Of a DNA stretch of 57,116 nt, positions 34,486-45,972 are shown piece by piece; the first letter of the stretch is position 1, and every line of letters starts with the position of its first letter. The DNA comes from Candidatus Hydrogenedentota bacterium (GTDB lineage: Bacteria > Hydrogenedentota > Hydrogenedentia > Hydrogenedentales > SLHB01), in NCBI GenBank assembly GCA_016215105.1, contig JACRLJ010000061.1, positions 1 to 57,116 of the forward strand, written 5' to 3'. The notes beneath the pieces are model-generated. The model was not told where the DNA came from. It did no database searches and was given only the letters and a program-made list of their open reading frames with translations. A program made the translations under genes and the position numbers.

Positions 34486-36969
34486 GTGAAGGTGAAACGA
34501 ATCGCGCGCTGGACGTGTATTGGCGTCGCGCTGGGTCTAATGCTGGCCTTCCGCACGTGGGCCGCGGAGGCGGTGAGCACTCAGACCGAGAAATCGCCCG
34601 AGGGCGAGCCTGCCGCCGAAAGCAGCGATGCGCCGGCGGCGCAGCCCGAGCCGTCCGGGACCGAGGAACAGCCCGCGGCGAAGGAGACGCCCGCAGCGAA
34701 AACGCCGGCGCCTAAGCCCACGGTGCGCACGACCACGAAGCCCGGCGCTCGCGGCAAGCCAGGTCTACCCGGCGCGGCGCCCGCCAACGCCACACCGGTA
34801 TCGCCGAATCGTCCCAAGGGTGGTGTTACGCCCGGGGAGCCGGTCAGCCTTGATTTCAACGGGGTCAAGCTGGTCAACGTCATCGAGCAGATCGGCATCA
34901 TGACGGGCAAGAACTTCGAGGTGGACCCTGGAATCGCCGATACCATGGTCACGGTCATATCGCAGGAACCCATCGCGCCGGAGATGGCGTATTACGTGCT
35001 TGAATCGATTCTTGCCACCAAGGGGTTCAGACTGGTACCGACCCTGGATGGAAAGTGGATCAAGGTCCTTCCCCAGGGCGAAGGCGGCGAGAAGAACCCG
35101 GTAATCATTGGAGCGGGCGAGCCCAAGGGATTCGACAACTTTTCGACCTACGTAATACCGGTCAAGTTCGCGGACGCGAGCGAGCTTTCTTCATTGCTCA
35201 AGACGCTGGGCTCAAAAAACGCGCGCGTGGACGCGTACGCGAACACGAACACCCTGATCATCAACGATAGCGCGGACGGCATCCGCAATATGCTTACCCT
35301 GCTCAAGGAGATCGACATTCCCGGGAATGACACGAAGATGGAAATCTTCACCCTGGAATACACCCGCGCCGAAGTGGTCCAGGGACAGATTCAGGAAGTG
35401 CTGCTGGGCCAGGATGCGGGCGTGCGCCAACCGGGCGCCGCCGCAGCACCCCGTCCACAGGTGCAAGCGGGCGCAAGTCGGCGTACGCAGGTGCCCGGTC
35501 AAACGGCGTCCACCATCGTGGGGTCGCGAGAGGAAACGTTGCGTATCGTAGCGGACGAACGGCTCAACGCGCTGATCGTAGTGGCTACGGCGTCGATGAT
35601 GGAACGGACTCGGGACCTTGTCAATAAGCTGGACACGCCGACACCGTGGGAAGCGAACAATATGCACGTCTACGAATTGCTGAACGCCAGCGCGGAGGAC
35701 GTCGAGAATGCGCTCAACGCTGTTGTTGGCGGCACTGGCGGCGGTTCGCGCTCCATGAGCAGTACCAGCAGCTCGATGAGCCGGTCCAGTTCATCAGGCT
35801 CGCGTCCGGTGAGCAGTCCCTCGCCCCAGTACTCTCAATCGTCCGCGAGTGGCGCCGGGCCGACGGAGCAGGTTCAAGCGTTCGAGAAACGCGTTTCGAT
35901 ATCGCGCTATGACCAGACCAATGCGCTGCTCATCGTCGCGTCACCCCAGGACTACGAGCGTATCAAGGGGCTGATTGCGCAGCTCGACGTGCCGCAACGG
36001 CAGGTCAATGTCGAGGCGGTGATCATGGAAGTGACGATCAGCGACTCGTATGAGCTGGATGTCGAAGCGACCGCTCTCAAAGGCAACAGCGGCTTCGGGT
36101 TGAACAACGTGGTGAATCTGGCGAACATTCTGGCCAGCGGTCCCCTGGCTGCCGCCGGGTCGGGGTTGACGGCCGGTTACTTGCGGGGAACGACGAAAGT
36201 CCCGGTGTCGGCCGGCGGAGTAACCACCATCCAGACGATACCGAACGTGCCGCTGCTGCTGAAAGCGATCGAGCAATTGACGACGGTGGACGTGCTGTCG
36301 AACCCGTTGATTACGACCGTGGACAACAAGGAAGCGGAATTGACAATAGGCCAGCAGGTGCCGACCCCGGCTGCGGTAAACAGCGGTGAAACCGGTCTGG
36401 TGATTCAGAACCGTATCGAGCGGAAGGACGTTGGTGTGAAGCTGAAAGTCACGCCGCAAATTAACGAAGGCGACTACATTTCGATGGACACGGAGGTCGA
36501 GGTCTCGAAGCCGGTTACCAGTGACGTGGGCATCGACCCGAACAAGACCGGTCCGACCTTTCAGATGTCCAAGATTATGAACACCATGATCATCAAAGAC
36601 GGCGAAGCGGGCGTGATGGGCGGTCTGTTGAGCGAGAGCATGGATCGCACGATATCGCAGCCGCCGATCATTGGCGACATACCGATCATTGGCTGGTTCG
36701 CGAAGTCGCGCAATCATAAGCGGGACAAGCGCAATCTGGTGGTGGTGATGACTCCGCACATCATCAAGGAGGGCGTGGATTACGAGCGGGTCACCAAGGG
36801 CGTGATGGACGAATTCAACGCCGCCAACTTGGATGTGATATTTGAACAAGGCTTCATCAACAAGATTAAGAAGAAGCAAGAGATACGCGCCCATCACTAT
36901 CCGTCGATCGAGCATTCGCAGAGGATGGTGAGCGACCAGGGCGAATCGCAAAAGAACGTGCAGAGGTAA
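34486..36969 (+). CDS. gspD: type II secretion secretin GspD
   Basis: GspD forms the outer-membrane pore. From GTG 34486 (GGGGAGG upstream; an ATG at 34453 is weaker) a signal peptide ends at FRTWA. A Pro/Ala-rich linker is followed by N0 (VSLDFNGVKLVNVIEQIGIM), several N-domains (DASELSSLLKTLGSKNARVDAYANTNTLII) with two low-complexity insertions, one Ser/Met-rich, and the secretin core (SNPLITTVDNKEAELTIGQQVPTP, KLKVTPQINEGD, GVMGGLLSES, IPIIGWFAKS, RNLVVVMTPHII). At 827 residues it is long. No pilotin gene was seen nearby. Confidence 0.95.
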   Translation: MKVKRIARWTCIGVALGLMLAFRTWAAEAVSTQTEKSPEGEPAAESSDAPAAQPEPSGTEEQPAAKETPAAKTPAPKPTVRTTTKPGARGKPGLPGAAPANATPVSPNRPKGGVTPGEPVSLDFNGVKLVNVIEQIGIMTGKNFEVDPGIADTMVTVISQEPIAPEMAYYVLESILATKGFRLVPTLDGKWIKVLPQGEGGEKNPVIIGAGEPKGFDNFSTYVIPVKFADASELSSLLKTLGSKNARVDAYANTNTLIINDSADGIRNMLTLLKEIDIPGNDTKMEIFTLEYTRAEVVQGQIQEVLLGQDAGVRQPGAAAAPRPQVQAGASRRTQVPGQTASTIVGSREETLRIVADERLNALIVVATASMMERTRDLVNKLDTPTPWEANNMHVYELLNASAEDVENALNAVVGGTGGGSRSMSSTSSSMSRSSSSGSRPVSSPSPQYSQSSASGAGPTEQVQAFEKRVSISRYDQTNALLIVASPQDYERIKGLIAQLDVPQRQVNVEAVIMEVTISDSYELDVEATALKGNSGFGLNNVVNLANILASGPLAAAGSGLTAGYLRGTTKVPVSAGGVTTIQTIPNVPLLLKAIEQLTTVDVLSNPLITTVDNKEAELTIGQQVPTPAAVNSGETGLVIQNRIERKDVGVKLKVTPQINEGDYISMDTEVEVSKPVTSDVGIDPNKTGPTFQMSKIMNTMIIKDGEAGVMGGLLSESMDRTISQPPIIGDIPIIGWFAKSRNHKRDKRNLVVVMTPHIIKEGVDYERVTKGVMDEFNAANLDVIFEQGFINKIKKKQEIRAHHYPSIEHSQRMVSDQGESQKNVQR

Positions 36970-36976
36970 GGCGGCG

Positions 36977-38713
36977 ATGGCCAGCGCAAAACCCGCCCTC
37001 TTGGGCGAAATACTGGTGAGTCTGGGACACTCCCACCAGCAAGAGATCAATGAAGCGCTGGAGCTGCAAAAGATCAGACCGAAACGCATCGGCGAGATCC
37101 TCATGGATCTCGGCTATAGCGACGAGGACCAGGTGTTGGAGGCCCTCAGCCAGCAGTTCGATATCCCGTTCGAGCGCTCGCTCAACGGGCAAGTCGACAC
37201 CGCGTTGACGACCAAGGCCCCGATCAATTTTATCCGCGAGTATTACATGGTTCCGTTCCGGAAGGACGCGCAAGGCTTTGCCGTCGCGCTGAACGATCCG
37301 GTGAATCTCTTGCCCCTGGACGATTTGCGTCTCCTCTTGGGCGGCGCGGTCTTCCCCGTGATCTGCCGCAAGGACGACATTCAGCGCATCATAGACAGCT
37401 ACTTCGATCAGCAGGGCGAGAATGCGGCGGACATGATCGATGACATTGTCATGGCGGAAGATCCGGATTCCGAAGTACAGAGTTTCAATCTGAGCGAGTC
37501 CGATCGCGACCTGCTTGACCTCGCCAATGAAGCGCCCATCATCAAGCTGATCAATCTGCTGATTTCCGGGGCGGTGAAGGAGCGGGCATCGGATATTCAC
37601 ATCGAGCCGTTCGAGCGGGAGGTGCGCGTCCGCTACCGCATTGACGGTGTGCTCTACGAGAAGTTTACCGTCCCGAAGTCCCAGCAGGCGGCGGTGATCT
37701 CGCGTATCAAGATCATGGCGAACCAGAACATCGCGGAGCACCGGCTGCCCCAGGATGGCCGCATCAAGATCCGGCTGAGCGGCAAGGAGATCGACATCCG
37801 CGTGTCGGTGATTCCGATTGCATTCGGCGAGCGCATCGTGATGCGTATCCTCGAAAAAGGCACGTTCCTCTACGGTCTTGAAGAAATCGGCATGGACCGT
37901 CACGATTTTACTCAGGTCGACAAGCTCATCACGAGTTCGCACGGCATCATTCTCGTGACGGGGCCGACGGGGTCAGGGAAGTCTACGACGCTGTACGGCG
38001 CTCTTCAGCGCGTGAATTCGCTGGACAAGAACATTATTACCGTCGAGGATCCCATCGAATACCAGATGCCGAGCATCGGGCAAATCCAGGTTCACGAAAA
38101 GATCGGGCTAACGTTCGCGGCGGCGTTGCGCAGCATTTTGCGCCAAGACCCGGACGTTATTCTCGTCGGCGAAATTCGTGACCTGCCGACGGCGGAAATG
38201 GCGATCCAGGCGTCGCTCACGGGCCACCTGGTGTTTTCGACGCTGCACACCAACGACAGCGCGGGCGCCATTACGCGTCTTGTGAACATGGGAATCGAAC
38301 CCTTCCTGGTGAGTTCGTCCACGATCGCGATTCTCGCCCAGCGCTTGGTGCGGCAGATCTGCAAGTACTGCCGCGAAGAATACGTGCCCGAAATCGAGAG
38401 CGTTATTGAACTCGGCGTGCCGGCGGATCAAGCCCAGGGCAAGCTGGCCTACCGCGGCCGCGGCTGCGAACGGTGTCAGAACCGGGGGTATCACGGCCGG
38501 ACGGGCATATTCGAGTTGCTGACGATGACCCCGCACATTCAGGACTTGACCTTGCGCGGCACGGACTCGAACGTCATCAAGCGCGAGGCAAAGAAGCACG
38601 GCATGCGCACCTTGCGCGAGGACGGGGCCAGCAAAGTCTTCCAAGGAGTGTCCACCATCGAAGAAGTGCTGCGCGTAACGCGCGATGAGATGGTTGACGA
38701 AGTGTTAGACTAG
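36977..38713 (+). CDS. gspE: type II secretion ATPase GspE
   Basis: This hexameric ATPase drives pseudopilus assembly. The 578-residue protein has a T2SSE N-domain (LGEILVSLGHSHQQEINEALELQ), the ASDIHIEPF and RYRIDGVL regions, Walker A GPTGSGKST (329-337), Walker B (VILVGEIRD), the His box HLVFSTLHTNDSAGA, and a tetracysteine zinc site (ICKYC and CERC). It starts 7 bp after gspD with GAGG upstream. A repeat-containing gap follows before gspF. Confidence 0.95.
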   Translation: MASAKPALLGEILVSLGHSHQQEINEALELQKIRPKRIGEILMDLGYSDEDQVLEALSQQFDIPFERSLNGQVDTALTTKAPINFIREYYMVPFRKDAQGFAVALNDPVNLLPLDDLRLLLGGAVFPVICRKDDIQRIIDSYFDQQGENAADMIDDIVMAEDPDSEVQSFNLSESDRDLLDLANEAPIIKLINLLISGAVKERASDIHIEPFEREVRVRYRIDGVLYEKFTVPKSQQAAVISRIKIMANQNIAEHRLPQDGRIKIRLSGKEIDIRVSVIPIAFGERIVMRILEKGTFLYGLEEIGMDRHDFTQVDKLITSSHGIILVTGPTGSGKSTTLYGALQRVNSLDKNIITVEDPIEYQMPSIGQIQVHEKIGLTFAAALRSILRQDPDVILVGEIRDLPTAEMAIQASLTGHLVFSTLHTNDSAGAITRLVNMGIEPFLVSSSTIAILAQRLVRQICKYCREEYVPEIESVIELGVPADQAQGKLAYRGRGCERCQNRGYHGRTGIFELLTMTPHIQDLTLRGTDSNVIKREAKKHGMRTLREDGASKVFQGVSTIEEVLRVTRDEMVDEVLD

Positions 38714-39095
38714 AGGACGGGCTTGCGGCGCTGATTGAATCGTGCGATTGCCATCGGGAATCACGCCTATCGCGGCTCTTTCTGGCAGGATGCGCAGATT
38801 CGTTCGCCCCGGCTGCCTGCGCTCATCGAGCGCAGGCGTACTTGCGCGGCGGCCCGCGACGATGTGTATGGGACAGGTCACGCCATCTGTGACTCGTTGG
38901 ACGAAGATGCCGGCAAGAATCGCGAATTAGTGACGTTTCGATGTAACCGTGGCCGGTCTTCGCGCGTTGAATAGATTGCGTATAGATAGAGCGTAGATAG
39001 GGACAGAGGCCTTAGTTCGCGGGAAACTACCGTGCGAAATAGGGCGTCAGTCCCAGCCGGTTGTCGGATAAAGACGAATTGCAGGGAACGATTTC
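38714..39095. other. intergenic gap inside the T2SS operon
   Basis: This 382-bp gap separates gspE and gspF. It contains a structured repeat at 38805-38850 but no recognisable gene. A short direct repeat of TAGATAG-type sequence lies at about 38981-39000. Whether transcription runs through is unknown. Confidence 0.5.
38805..38850. repeat. structured intergenic repeat with GCGTACTTG tail, copy 2
   Basis: GCCTGCGCTC, loop ATC, GAGCGCAGGC, then GTACTTGCGCGGC. Partner copy at 22737-22783; the stems covary. Confidence 0.7.
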
Positions 39096-40322
39096 ATGGC
39101 GGTATTCGAATACGAAGCAATGGCCACGACGGGCAAAATCGTCAAGGGTGTCATTGACGCGGATTCGGTGACGTCTGCCCGCCGGCAATTGCGAGAACAG
39201 ACGCTCTACCCGACCAAGCTGGTCGAGACCTTTGGGAAAGAGGGCTTCGCCGGGCCGTCGGCGCCCAGCGGCGCGGCGCGCGGCCGCATTTCGGCGCGCG
39301 ATGTGGCGATGCTGACCCGGCAAATGGCGGTCTTGCTGCACGCTGGAATGCCGCTGGTGGAGACGTTAGGCGCATTGCTCAACCAAGTAACGAACGCCCG
39401 TCTGGGCAAGATCATTTACGACATTCGCGCTAAGGTGAACGAGGGGATGACCCTCGCCAACGCCTTGGGAGCGCACAACCGGATTTTTTCCGATTTATAT
39501 GTCAACATGGTTCGCGCGGGGGAATCGAGCGGCGCGCTGGAGCAGGTCTTGTTTCGGTTGGCGGATATTCAGGAGCGTCAGGTCAAGCTGAGGAGCCGCA
39601 TCCAGTCATCCTTGGCGTATCCGGTGGTGATGGCCGTCTTTGGCTTCGGAATCATCTTTTTTCTGATGACGGTGATCGTGCCGAAGATCGTGGTCATTTT
39701 TACGAAGCAGAAGGCCCATTTGCCAATGATTACGGAATGGCTTATTGCGACGTGTACCTTCCTTGGCCGCTGGTGGTGGGCGCTTGCGCTGGTAATCGTC
39801 GCGATGTATTCCATATGGCGGGCGTGGGTGGCGCGTCCCGAGGGGCGCCGGGTGTGGGACCGTTTCAAGCTGCGGTTGCCGGTCTTCGGCAAGATGTACA
39901 CGATGATCATCAGCGCCCGGTTTGCGCGCACGCTGGGCACCATGCTGCAAAGCGGGCTTACCATGATGACGGCGCTGGACGTGGTCAAATCCGTGCTCGG
40001 GAACCGGGTCATCGAGGAATCGCTGGACGACGTGAAGGCGGATGTCCGCCGGGGCCGGGATTTGTCGGTGCCGTTGAAGGAGTGCGGCTATTTTCCGGCG
40101 ATGTTGATCAGCATGGTGGAATTGGGACAGCGCAGTGGCGAGCTCGAGAACATGATGCTGAAAATCGCCGACACCTACGACGAGGATGTCGAGATGTCGG
40201 TGGACGCGGTGGTGAGCCTGCTCGAGCCGTTCATGATCATAATAATGGGCCTCTTTGTGGGGTTCTTGGTATTGGCCATACTGCTGCCCATCTTCTCGCT
40301 GAGCAGCACGGTAAAACACTAG
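39096..40322 (+). CDS. gspF: type II secretion platform protein GspF
   Basis: GspF is the polytopic inner-membrane platform on which GspE acts. The 408-residue protein contains two T2SSF domains: MLTRQMAVLLHAGMPLVETLG with a following helix (VVMAVFGFGIIFFLMTVIV), and FARTLGTMLQSGLTMMTALDV ending in the C-terminal helix (FMIIIMGLFVGFLVLAILLP). N-terminal FEYEAMATTGKIVKGVIDAD is typical. Length is normal. Confidence 0.95.
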   Translation: MAVFEYEAMATTGKIVKGVIDADSVTSARRQLREQTLYPTKLVETFGKEGFAGPSAPSGAARGRISARDVAMLTRQMAVLLHAGMPLVETLGALLNQVTNARLGKIIYDIRAKVNEGMTLANALGAHNRIFSDLYVNMVRAGESSGALEQVLFRLADIQERQVKLRSRIQSSLAYPVVMAVFGFGIIFFLMTVIVPKIVVIFTKQKAHLPMITEWLIATCTFLGRWWWALALVIVAMYSIWRAWVARPEGRRVWDRFKLRLPVFGKMYTMIISARFARTLGTMLQSGLTMMTALDVVKSVLGNRVIEESLDDVKADVRRGRDLSVPLKECGYFPAMLISMVELGQRSGELENMMLKIADTYDEDVEMSVDAVVSLLEPFMIIIMGLFVGFLVLAILLPIFSLSSTVKH

Positions 40323-40360
40323 GATTCCGGCCAGAAAGCCGGATATTGGACGCGGCGCGG
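40322..40360 (+). repeat. ATTCCGGCCAGAAAG-family repeat, copy 3
   Basis: GGATTCCGGCCAGAAAGCCG followed by ATTGGACGCGGCGCGGC, directly after the gspF stop. Confidence 0.6.
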
Positions 40361-40395
40361 CTCTGCCGCAACAACATCGTCAAGGAGCGAACGCC

Positions 40396-40827
40396 ATGAA
40401 AACGCACACACCCGGCCGGAGGCGCGGCGGCGTTATGGGTTTTACCCTCATTGAGTTGATGGTGGTGATCGCCATTATCGGCATCCTCGCCACCATCGTC
40501 GTGCCGAGATTCATGAGTTCGGTGGGGGAATCGAAGAGAGTCGCCGCGATTGCCCAGATTAACGTGTTTAAGACAATGCTCACGAGTTACAAGCTGTCCT
40601 TCAAGAAGTATCCGACCAGCGGCGAGGGGCTCGAGGCGTTGCTCCACACGCCTAAAGGGAACTTGCTGGATAGCGATACGGTGCCGCTGGATCCCTGGGG
40701 CAACAAATACTCGTATACCTGCCCGGGTTCGCACAGTGATTTCGACATCGTGGCCTACGGCGAGGACGGTCAACCCGGGGGCGACGGCGAGAACGCCGAC
40801 GTCGAGAGTTGGAATCTGAACAAATAG
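40396..40827 (+). CDS. gspG: major pseudopilin GspG
   Basis: GspG is the main subunit of the T2SS pseudopilus. The 143-residue product has a short basic leader, the prepilin peptidase site G-FTLIELMVV, a hydrophobic N-helix, and the GspG core with YPTSGEGLEALLHTP, LDPWGNKYSYTCPG, and the calcium-loop/C-terminal GEDGQPGGDGENADV ... SWNL. AAGGAG precedes ATG 40396. Confidence 0.96.
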   Translation: MKTHTPGRRRGGVMGFTLIELMVVIAIIGILATIVVPRFMSSVGESKRVAAIAQINVFKTMLTSYKLSFKKYPTSGEGLEALLHTPKGNLLDSDTVPLDPWGNKYSYTCPGSHSDFDIVAYGEDGQPGGDGENADVESWNLNK

Positions 40828-40857
40828 CGGCGGCGCACCGGCCCGCGAGAATCGAAT

Positions 40858-41628
40858 ATGGGTAGATTGGCGCAAGGACATAGCCGGCGCGCTGGCGGCT
40901 TTACTCTCATCGAGTTGTGCCTCGTTATCGCCCTTATTGGGACGATCATGGCGATTGCACTGCCTCGTTTTCTTCCGGCGATTTCGTACAGCATGCTCGA
41001 GGGGACCGCGCTGCACCTGGGGCACTACGGGCGCGCGGCGATGGCTCAGGCGGTGTTGTCACGCGAACTGCTCACGGTGAGGATCGATCTGGACAAGCAG
41101 GAGTACAAGGCCGTTCACAGGGTCGAGGAATTCGTTGAGGACACCGACGCGGACAAGAAGCAAGCCGGCAAGCTATTCGAGGACACCAAGACGGAGACTA
41201 CGGCCGGGGCGGAGGACTTGGCGATGAAAGCCGAGGAGATGCAGGCCACCTTTGACAATTTCGCGCGGCTGGCGCTTCAGTCGCGGGCGAAGAATGTGCA
41301 GCAGGATGACGGCATCCTGCGGGATATCGGCCCGCTGTTCGAGAAGGAATTCAAGCTCGATCCGAAGGAAGAGGAAAAGCAGTATCAGGACGTGACGACC
41401 CCCCTTTTGATGGCGACGGTGATTCCCGATGGCGCGCGCATCGAGTCGGTCCGGTATGGCGGAAAGGACTACGTCAAGGGGGTGGTCAAGATAGAAATCA
41501 CGCCGTTGGGTCTCGGCGAATCGGTGCTCTTCCACCTGCTCGGTGAGAACGGCGCCTATTACACGGTGCTGTGGGACGCCATTACGGGCGAGGCGATTGT
41601 CGCGGAAGGCAAACAGAGTCTGCTATGA
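40858..41628 (+). CDS. gspH: minor pseudopilin GspH-like
   Basis: The leader RRAGG precedes the processing motif FTLIELCLVIALIG and hydrophobic helix. At 256 residues it is longer than usual GspH (about 170), with a charged Lys/Glu-rich insertion (DADKKQAGKLFEDTKTETT) in the globular part. Assignment rests on position between gspG and gspI and general architecture. Confidence 0.8.
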   Translation: MGRLAQGHSRRAGGFTLIELCLVIALIGTIMAIALPRFLPAISYSMLEGTALHLGHYGRAAMAQAVLSRELLTVRIDLDKQEYKAVHRVEEFVEDTDADKKQAGKLFEDTKTETTAGAEDLAMKAEEMQATFDNFARLALQSRAKNVQQDDGILRDIGPLFEKEFKLDPKEEEKQYQDVTTPLLMATVIPDGARIESVRYGGKDYVKGVVKIEITPLGLGESVLFHLLGENGAYYTVLWDAITGEAIVAEGKQSLL

Positions 41629-42011
41629 CGGAAGCGCGCCCTAACTCGATGCGAAACGCGGCGGGTGGTTTCACCCTGATCGAGATCATGATCGCGCTGG
41701 CGATACTGGGCACGGCGTTGTTTGTCTTGCTCGAGGCGCATTACGGGGCGCTCAAGTTGTTCACGGATGCCCGCGATCAGGTGGAATTGAATGGCCTCAT
41801 GAAGCGCGCCATGGGGGTCGCCGAGGGCGAAGTCTTGGACGGCAGCACCAGCGGCCGCGGAGAGTTTGGGAAACGGTACCCGGATTACTCGTATACGTAT
41901 CAAGTCGAGGACATTGGCGGAACTCAGCAGCCGGGGTTTCTCTCGATCTCCGTTGTGCTGCACGGTCCTGTTGACTCGCGGGAAATGATCCTGCTTGTGT
42001 ACAAGACATAG
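41625..42011 (+). CDS. gspI: minor pseudopilin GspI
   Basis: The ATG overlaps the gspH stop (ATGA), indicating coupling. The 128-residue product has leader NAAGG, FTLIEIMIALAILGTALFVLLEAH, and DYSYTYQVEDIG, with the size and layout of GspI, which nucleates the minor pseudopilin tip with GspJ and GspK. Confidence 0.88.
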   Translation: MTEARPNSMRNAAGGFTLIEIMIALAILGTALFVLLEAHYGALKLFTDARDQVELNGLMKRAMGVAEGEVLDGSTSGRGEFGKRYPDYSYTYQVEDIGGTQQPGFLSISVVLHGPVDSREMILLVYKT

Positions 42012-42048
42012 CGCCATGAGTATCGAGCGCATAGAAGAGGTTTATGCC

Positions 42049-43151
<1,103 letters not shown>

Positions 43152-43155
<4 letters not shown>

Positions 43156-44219
43156 TGCGACCACGGAGACGCGATGAAGGCGTTGCGCTGCTGTTAGCTC
43201 TGCTATTTGTCATTCTGCTCAGCGCGATTGTGGTGGAGTACTGCTACGAGATGCAGGTTGAGGCGACGTTTGTTGCGAGCGAATCGGACGAGCTTCAGGC
43301 GTATGTTGCCGCGAAGTCGGCGATAGCGGCGGGGCGGGCGCTCTTGGCGGAAGAAGTCGATCCAGCGACACGAGGTCCCGCTGGACCGGGGTCCTCAGGG
43401 AACGCCGTCACGTTGCTGGATCCGTGGTTTACGATGGGTATCCCGTATCAGCCCATCAACGACGCGATCATGCAGGCAAGAATTCGGGACGAAGGCGGCA
43501 AGCTCAATCTGAATGCGCTCTATGACAAGGAGAATGACCAGCCACAAGAGAACATCGTGAAGATTCTTCAGCAACTGTTCAAGATCCGGAAAGTAGATCA
43601 GGACCCAACTGACGCCATCATTGATTGGCTCGACCCCAACCAAGACGTACAGGGCGCGAACGGGGCGGAATTGGACACGTATCAGTCGCTAACGATACCC
43701 TATACGTGTCCGGATGGCCCGATGCACTCGATCGAGGAATTGCTGCTGATCAGAGGTATCACGCCGGAGATCTATTTTGGCGATCCGCAAATCGAGGTTC
43801 CCGATCCCGCGTTGTCGGATTTGTTGACGGTGCATGGAGACGATACGGGCAAGGTGAACATTAACACCGCTGAACCGCAACTGATCGAAGCCATCGGCGA
43901 GGCCATGGATGAGAACAGTGGCTTGGGCGAAGTCGTGAGACAGAAGCGTGAGATGGAGCCCTTTGAGGACGCGGCAGCGATCAAGAACGTGCTCGAAGGC
44001 AGCGGATTCGATAAATCCGTTCCTCTCTTTGTTGTGACAAGTAATGTGTTCCGCGTGGAAGGACAAGGCATAGTGGGAGACACGGAGCCCGTCAAAGTGC
44101 TGATCGTAGCATATGTCCAAAAGGGAACTGGGGCGGGAACGGGGGCCGGGACGGGAACGGGGACCACCCCCGTGGCCGGCGCAGGCAGTAGACTACTGGA
44201 ATGGAGAGTTATCCGATGA
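43152..44219 (+). CDS. gspK: minor pseudopilin GspK
   Basis: GspK caps the pseudopilus tip. The ATG overlaps the gspJ stop. The 355-residue protein has a basic leader, GVALLLALLFVILLSAIVVE as N-helix without the usual +5 Glu (a GspK feature), IRDEGGKLNLNALYD, AIIDWLDPNQ, and a helix-hairpin-helix-like GKVNINTAEPQLIEAIG. The C-terminal Gly/Thr tail overlaps into gspL. Confidence 0.93.
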
Positions 44220-45874
44220 GGCTTTCGGCAAAGGTGGCCGGAATAGAGTTTGTGGGCGACGAAGTCCGCGTGGCGCTGGTACGGACTGGCGGCAAACGTC
44301 CGGTGATCCTCGAGGCGCACGCGGCTCGAGCCAAATATACCGATCCGGCGATGCGGTTCGATGCGATGGTGGCCGCGCTCAAGGAGGCGGTAGGCGCGCT
44401 CAAGACGCGTCCGGCCTGCTACATTCTGTGCGCGTCCGGGTTGAATGGCGTGGCGCGCATTTTGACCGTGCCGTTCCGGGGCTGGAAGCGCGTCGCCAAC
44501 GCGGTGCCGTTCGAGCTGGAACCGTACTTGGCGGTGCCCATCGAAGACATGGCGGTTGACTTCTCCATTATCCGCGAAGTCGAAGGGAAGACGGAGACCC
44601 TGGCGATCGCCATGCGCCATGCGCCGCTCGAGGATCAGCTGGCGGCGTTGAAGGCCGCGGGCATAGACCCCGAAGGCATCAACGTCGACGCGGCGGGCTT
44701 GACCGCGCTGTGGTACGGACGCCAGACGGGCAAGGTGGGTCTTACCGCCGTGGTTCACGTGCGCGACGAAGGCGCCATCCTGGCCGTCGTGCAGGACAAG
44801 GTCCTGGCCTATATCCGCCATCTTTCGGTGTCGGCGGCGCGGTTTCGGGCAAACCCCGCGGCCGCGTCCCGGGACGTACAGAATTCGCTGCGCGCGTTTC
44901 TGGCGGGGTGGAAGAATGACGCCGCGGTGCAAAGTATCTGTGTTACCGGGATTGAGCTAAGCGGGGCCGAGCACGCCGCCTTCGAGCAGGGGCTTCCGGC
45001 GCCCGTGCACTATGAGAATCTTGTTGATGGCCTCAAGGGCGCGGAGCATTTGCCCGCGCTTACCGCTGCGCCTCTGGCGCGGCCTCAGGCGGCTCAGGCT
45101 GAGGCGCCGGTGGACGCGCCCGTGGGGGCAGTGGACTCAGAGGACGTGGCGCCAATTCAGACCGAACTGACCGAATTGGCCACGCCTCCGGCAAACCTCG
45201 CAGTGGACGCTGCGCTGGCGGCCAATGAAAACAACCGCTGGGAGGCGGCGATTGGCTGCGCGGTTGCGGCGGCCGGGGGCGGATTCGATTTCGACTTTCG
45301 CAAGGGCGAGCTCCGCCGGCCCGAGGCCATGCGGGGCGTGGCGATCCACGCGGCGTTTTCGTCCTGTCTGGCGCTCGCGGCGGTAATCGGCTACGGGACG
45401 TACTGCTATCTGGACTACCGCAACAACGTAGCCGAGACCGAACGGATCGGCCAGGAGGCCTGGGAGCTATTTCAGCGGGCGTTTCCGAACTCCCCCTTGG
45501 CGCAAACACGGCCTGAAAAGGATATTGGGGGCATGATTACCGCGGAAAACTTCATGAAGGAAATCGATCGGGTATCGACATCGGGCGTAGACACCACACG
45601 CGCCGTGGAATTGTTTCAGAAGCCCACGTTCCTGGATGTGCTGGCGGAGATTGCCGCGGTGATGCCCAGCGGCGGGAGGGCGCAAATCACCTCGCTGAAG
45701 CTGACGGCGGGCCGCAGCCCCCACCTCGAGATCGTGGGCGAAGAAAACGATCCGGCCGCCGTGAACGAGGCGCATGAGAAGCTCAAGGAGTCGAAGGTGT
45801 TCAAAGTGGATTCGGACGTATCGCACGAGTCCAAGGACAACAAGAATACGTTCAAGTTTACCGCGGTACCGTGA
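44216..45874 (+). CDS. gspL: type II secretion protein GspL/PilM-like
   Basis: GspL tethers GspE to the membrane. The 552-residue protein has an actin-like cytoplasmic domain (VAGIEFVGDEVRVALV, VPFELEPYLAVPIEDMAVD, GINVDAAGLTALW), an Ala/Pro-rich linker, one transmembrane helix near residues 375-398 and a periplasmic ferredoxin-like end (MPSGGRAQITSLKLT). ATG 44216 overlaps the gspK stop. Confidence 0.88.
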   Translation: MRLSAKVAGIEFVGDEVRVALVRTGGKRPVILEAHAARAKYTDPAMRFDAMVAALKEAVGALKTRPACYILCASGLNGVARILTVPFRGWKRVANAVPFELEPYLAVPIEDMAVDFSIIREVEGKTETLAIAMRHAPLEDQLAALKAAGIDPEGINVDAAGLTALWYGRQTGKVGLTAVVHVRDEGAILAVVQDKVLAYIRHLSVSAARFRANPAAASRDVQNSLRAFLAGWKNDAAVQSICVTGIELSGAEHAAFEQGLPAPVHYENLVDGLKGAEHLPALTAAPLARPQAAQAEAPVDAPVGAVDSEDVAPIQTELTELATPPANLAVDAALAANENNRWEAAIGCAVAAAGGGFDFDFRKGELRRPEAMRGVAIHAAFSSCLALAAVIGYGTYCYLDYRNNVAETERIGQEAWELFQRAFPNSPLAQTRPEKDIGGMITAENFMKEIDRVSTSGVDTTRAVELFQKPTFLDVLAEIAAVMPSGGRAQITSLKLTAGRSPHLEIVGEENDPAAVNEAHEKLKESKVFKVDSDVSHESKDNKNTFKFTAVP

Positions 45875-45972
45875 TGCGGCGTAGCCGCGAACATGGGTCG
45901 GACGGATCAGACCGATCGGACAGTGCGTTGGAAAGTGATTTCGGGCCCAAGGCCCTTGACAGGAGATAAGAC